A stretch of 64,000 nucleotides of DNA. Origin: Mortierella sp. BCC40632 (lineage: Eukaryota; Mortierellomycota; Mortierellomycetes; Mortierellales; Mortierellaceae). The stretch lies in assembly GCA_011634665.1 (NCBI GenBank), contig WAEK01000004.1, positions 214,001 through 278,000 on the forward strand, read 5' to 3'. This document shows positions 61,042 through 64,000 of the stretch, piece by piece (positions within the stretch are counted from its first letter, which is position 1; the number at the start of each line of letters is the position of its first letter). The notes beneath the pieces were generated by a model. That model was not told where the DNA came from and did not search any database. It saw nothing but the letters and a program-made list of their open reading frames with translations. Both the position numbers and the translations under genes were made by a program.

Positions 61042-62346
61042 TTAGCGGCGAGAAGGGCTGTTCGAGCGACCTGTGCGACGTCCAGTGTTGCCTCCTCTGT
61101 TGCGTGGTTGAAATCCTCTACGTCCTCGGTCGTCAGCATTTGAGTTGCTAGGCTTGATGAAGGCGAAATCACAGGCAAGGGTCTGATCCAAAAGCTTGGC
61201 GCCATTCATTTGAGTGATTGCTTCCTGGGCTTCTGACAGTTGTTCATACTCAACCAAGGCGTATCCCTATTGAAATCCAGTATTAAAAAGCAAAGGTAAG
61301 TCCAGGTGGAATAGTCTACAAGAACTTGTAAGAAATGTCTTAAGATGTCTATGTCTTAAAGAAAAGAAAAAAAAATGAGCAGAGCACAACATGCCTTGAC
61401 ATATCCTGTGCGTCGATCCAAGTTCAAGTGGACGTTCTTGATCGCTCCGTACTCTCCGAATTTGTCATTAATATCATCCTCAGTAGCTTCCTCGTGAACT
61501 CCTGTGATCAATACAATCCAACCCTCGACGGCTATGCGTGGTTATGATCAGATCCAAGAAACTGTCGGTTATCAAGCGGCAATGAATCAGAAGTTTTCAG
61601 GTCTACCATAAGCGACAGGATATTAATGACCTCAATGTCCGCAGTTGTTACATACACTTCATGGCTTTCCCTGAAGAAGCGTCGTCAGTGGTTGAAAGTC
61701 TTGAAAACACGCTGCCCTGAGTGTCCTCTCTTTGATCTATCATAGAAAGCAGGTTCCATTAGTCACTGGTAGTCTGGTATAGAGCATAGAGTATTCAGCA
61801 AGAGCGAGCTTTACCTCCACTACGGAAGCCACGGCCTTTCCTCTTAATGGAAACCTCGGGAGTCTCTAAAGAATGAAAGGGTCCATTAGGTTAGCTAAAA
61901 CAATTTCTCCAGAGGTCTGGTTTGATAGCTTCCTTGGATTCTGCATTCAGATTTTGCTGTCCTGGTTGCCGTTGCTTGTCTTGATTTGCTAGTGTCCATA
62001 GTCCCATGTTTGCATGACCCCCTTGTGAACTCCATGGCGCCACTATTAAGCATGAGTCTACGAGAGATCTCCCAAAGGTCATCAGTTATAAGATAGAGCT
62101 CCTGTTATGATTCTCTGTCAAACGTGATGGACTAGACTGATCCGATTTGCCCTTTTTTTTTTTCTCTGTTTGGTGGTCTTCCATTGTCGTCCAGTGTTGA
62201 TGTTGGATCGACACGAGCCGTGTCTGAGTGAATGCTGGGCGATTTGGCAGTAGATATTACTATAGTCTGTAATTACCAGCCATTTCCTCATCTTGGAGGT
62301 CGTCACCAGGTCGGACGCTGAGGTCAATCTCGTACTTGTCTGTCAT
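61042..62346 (-). CDS. RBM8A: Exon-junction-complex RNA-binding protein Y14/RBM8A
   Basis: Five exons, 62346-62277, 61865-61815, 61736-61656, 61531-61395 and 61266-61042, give 187 residues, close to animal Y14. Exon 2 has [10 protein letters not shown], like the Y14 KKRKGRGFGS motif. The RRM begins [20 protein letters not shown], continues [20 protein letters not shown] and ends [20 protein letters not shown]. The C-terminus is Arg/Ser/Gly-rich ([13 protein letters not shown]). Y14 pairs with Mago in the exon junction complex. The last intron appears to use a GC donor (AAG then GCATGT) and the acceptor AATAG; GT alternatives break the conserved GYVK-GYALVEY join. The first intron of about 410 bases is long for the window. 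Confidence 0.93.
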
Positions 62347-64000
62347 GTTTGCGTGCTGTCGATGTGCCTGTGCTGGAGGATGAGAGATGATCTCCTTCTC
62401 CTCCTGGCCCTTTTGATCGCCCGAAATATCGAGTGTGTCGAACACGTCATTTTTTTTTTTTTTTTTGGCATTCTCAGCCCCGAGAGGCTCCAGATTGGAC
62501 GAACAAACTTTGGACAGCATAGGGTCAAGAAAGGAAAACGAAAAAAAAGTGGCGGGTTTCTGAGCAATGGGTCAAGGTGGGCATGCTAGGCAAGGCGAAT
62601 GAGGACCCTAAAACAACTCCCCCCTCACACACACTCACACGCCGCTACCAGCACATAAATGTATAGGATCAAGGATGTGTACACTTTCCACACTATGAAA
62701 GGTACAACTAGACTGGACTCTAACAGATCATGGTAAGTAGTATATCTGTCCTAGATGTCCGTGTCTCTTCTTTTGTAACGCGCAGTATTATTGATAGGGA
62801 GGCGTAAAAGAAGATTATCAAGGCCTTTGCTCGATGACCTTCTGCGGGCGGATACCCTTATTTCATATCAAGTAGCCATGTTTTCTGACAATAGGCCCAC
62901 TAGCTATCAGAGATGCGTCTTTTATTCCTAGTGTTCCGTGGAACTCGCTATCAAGGCATCACCACTATCGGATCATTTTTTTTAGGATTGAAATTACCAA
63001 TGAGGCATAGGTGTTGTTGCAGTCATGCTTCTTTCTCTCGTCTTGGCAAGAAGCTTGAGATATGATCTCTTGCGAGCCTCGTTGCAGTGATCTTTGTGAT
63101 GACTTCCAGATTCTTGGTGTGATAAGCTGGGATGAGTAAAGTCATCCTGTGCCCTTTCTGGGATAGTGTTCAGTTGGTTCATTTTTCTCGGTCACAGAAC
63201 AGGGTGTTCCTGATCCAGACTCTCTGTGCTCTCCACGTTTCTCCCTCCATTGCCTGTGTCAGCCATGCTAGAATGCAGAATTGTGAGTCTCTTCTGGAAA
63301 TAACAGGCCATTCCTGCGAGATCATCCTTAGCAATAGTATCTGGGGGATCTTCCATTAGGGCAAAGCTGGTTCGCTCAACTGATAGAAAAAATTATTCCC
63401 CGAGTTATTCGGTCCAGCCAAAAAACCCCATTAATTTGTGGAGCTCACGGTATTGCCAAGAAGGTCGTATTGATTTGTCCTTCTTTTTCTTCCTCCCAAA
63501 AGGCTGACAGATGATAGAGGAATGCGCCAACCCATCACTCTCCTGCTCAGAACTGAAAGAAGAAACTGCGTAGTCATAAAAGAAAGGTCAGGCTGCGGAT
63601 TGATTCTGTGTTCATAACCTTCTTTGGCTCATCCAGGCACTGGTTTTTGCCAGAAGCAAAAATATAGCTGGGGCACTCAGAGGAGTGAGAGAGAAAGAAA
63701 GAAAGAAAGGAAGTAGGTCATGACCCAACGTGGGACTGACATGCTACCTCGGGATGGTAGGTGGTAGGGGAGGGGGTCTGAAGGAATGAGAAATGATTCA
63801 CGGGGAGAGGGGCATTATAATCGGTCGAGACCTGGTTGTGGCTCGGGAGGACAAGAAGGAGGAAATCCCTCTCCTGAGCCCCTGCCACAGTCAGTGTGAT
63901 GCTGGCTGGCCAATGCCCTTTGTTCCTATCGTGCCTGTCAACGGGGGTGTGCGTGTGTACACCGAGCAAAGCACTTTACCACCCCCAACTGGACATAATG
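62347..64000. other. Gene-free right end
   Basis: About 1.65 kb to the window edge with no supportable gene. It contains the Y14 promoter, a short CA/CT-rich patch near 62620-62645 and a GAAA patch near 63690-63710. Open frames here are short and lack domain or splice support. Confidence 0.55.

Noticed and set aside
62994..63969. Minus-strand frames near the right edge
   Set aside because: Short, no recognisable domain and no partner exons in phase.

Overview
The window looks like nuclear DNA of a filamentous fungus. Its genes are split by many short introns, most with GT-AG ends. It encodes fungal/opisthokont housekeeping proteins, and it keeps genes that budding yeasts have lost, such as Y14/RBM8A and Cdt2. 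It is also full of A/T homopolymers and (GA)n tracts. An early-diverging lineage such as Mortierellomycota fits this picture, but that is inference from gene content and style. No phylogeny was run.

Layout from left to right: the 3' end of an unrecognised Q/P-rich gene (2-827, +); a gene-poor stretch with a decayed coding relic; ribosomal protein eL38 (to 4139, +); a large coiled-coil/Ser-rich protein (4376-8245, -); a long non-coding stretch; a secreted GPI-type protein (10987-12058, +); a Vtc1-like DUF202 membrane protein with a very long disordered N-terminus (12202-14146, -); two Cys-rich single-pass membrane proteins (15710-17128 and 17572-18713, +); TRAPP subunit Bet3 (19368-20597, +); DEAD-box helicase Dbp9 (20926-23634, +); a WW/FF-domain protein (23758-25775, -); DENR/Tma22 (26012-27275, +); splicing factor Cwc2 (27383-28996, +); Fe-S scaffold Nbp35/NUBP1 (29105-30709, -), which carries an apparent frameshift; a BET double-bromodomain protein (31179-35003, -); U2AF small subunit (35774-36698, +); Cdt2 (37023-39387, -); mitochondrial uS10m (39652-40733, -); Utp13/TBL3 (41047-44284, +); a coiled-coil protein (44529-46714, -); a small mucin-like GPI protein (48438-48824, +); Grc3/NOL9 polynucleotide kinase (49292-52581, +); a 15-exon helical-repeat protein (52795-58136, -); tRNA-Lys(CTT) (59658-59730, -); and Y14/RBM8A (61042-62346, -).

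The window is rich in RNA biology. Splicing or the exon junction is served by U2AF1, Cwc2, Y14 and probably the WW/FF protein. Ribosome biogenesis and translation are served by eL38, Dbp9, Utp13, Grc3, DENR and uS10m. The order looks like ordinary compact fungal packing, with convergent gene ends about 100-250 bp apart and head-to-head starts about 240-310 bp apart. It does not look like a dedicated cluster. I found no CRISPR array, intact transposon or secondary-metabolite cluster.

Exon boundaries were worked out by hand from reading frame, splice-site motifs and family conservation. For most genes the exon lengths sum to an exact open frame. The exceptions are flagged: Nbp35, the first exon of eL38, and the 5' ends of two membrane-protein genes.
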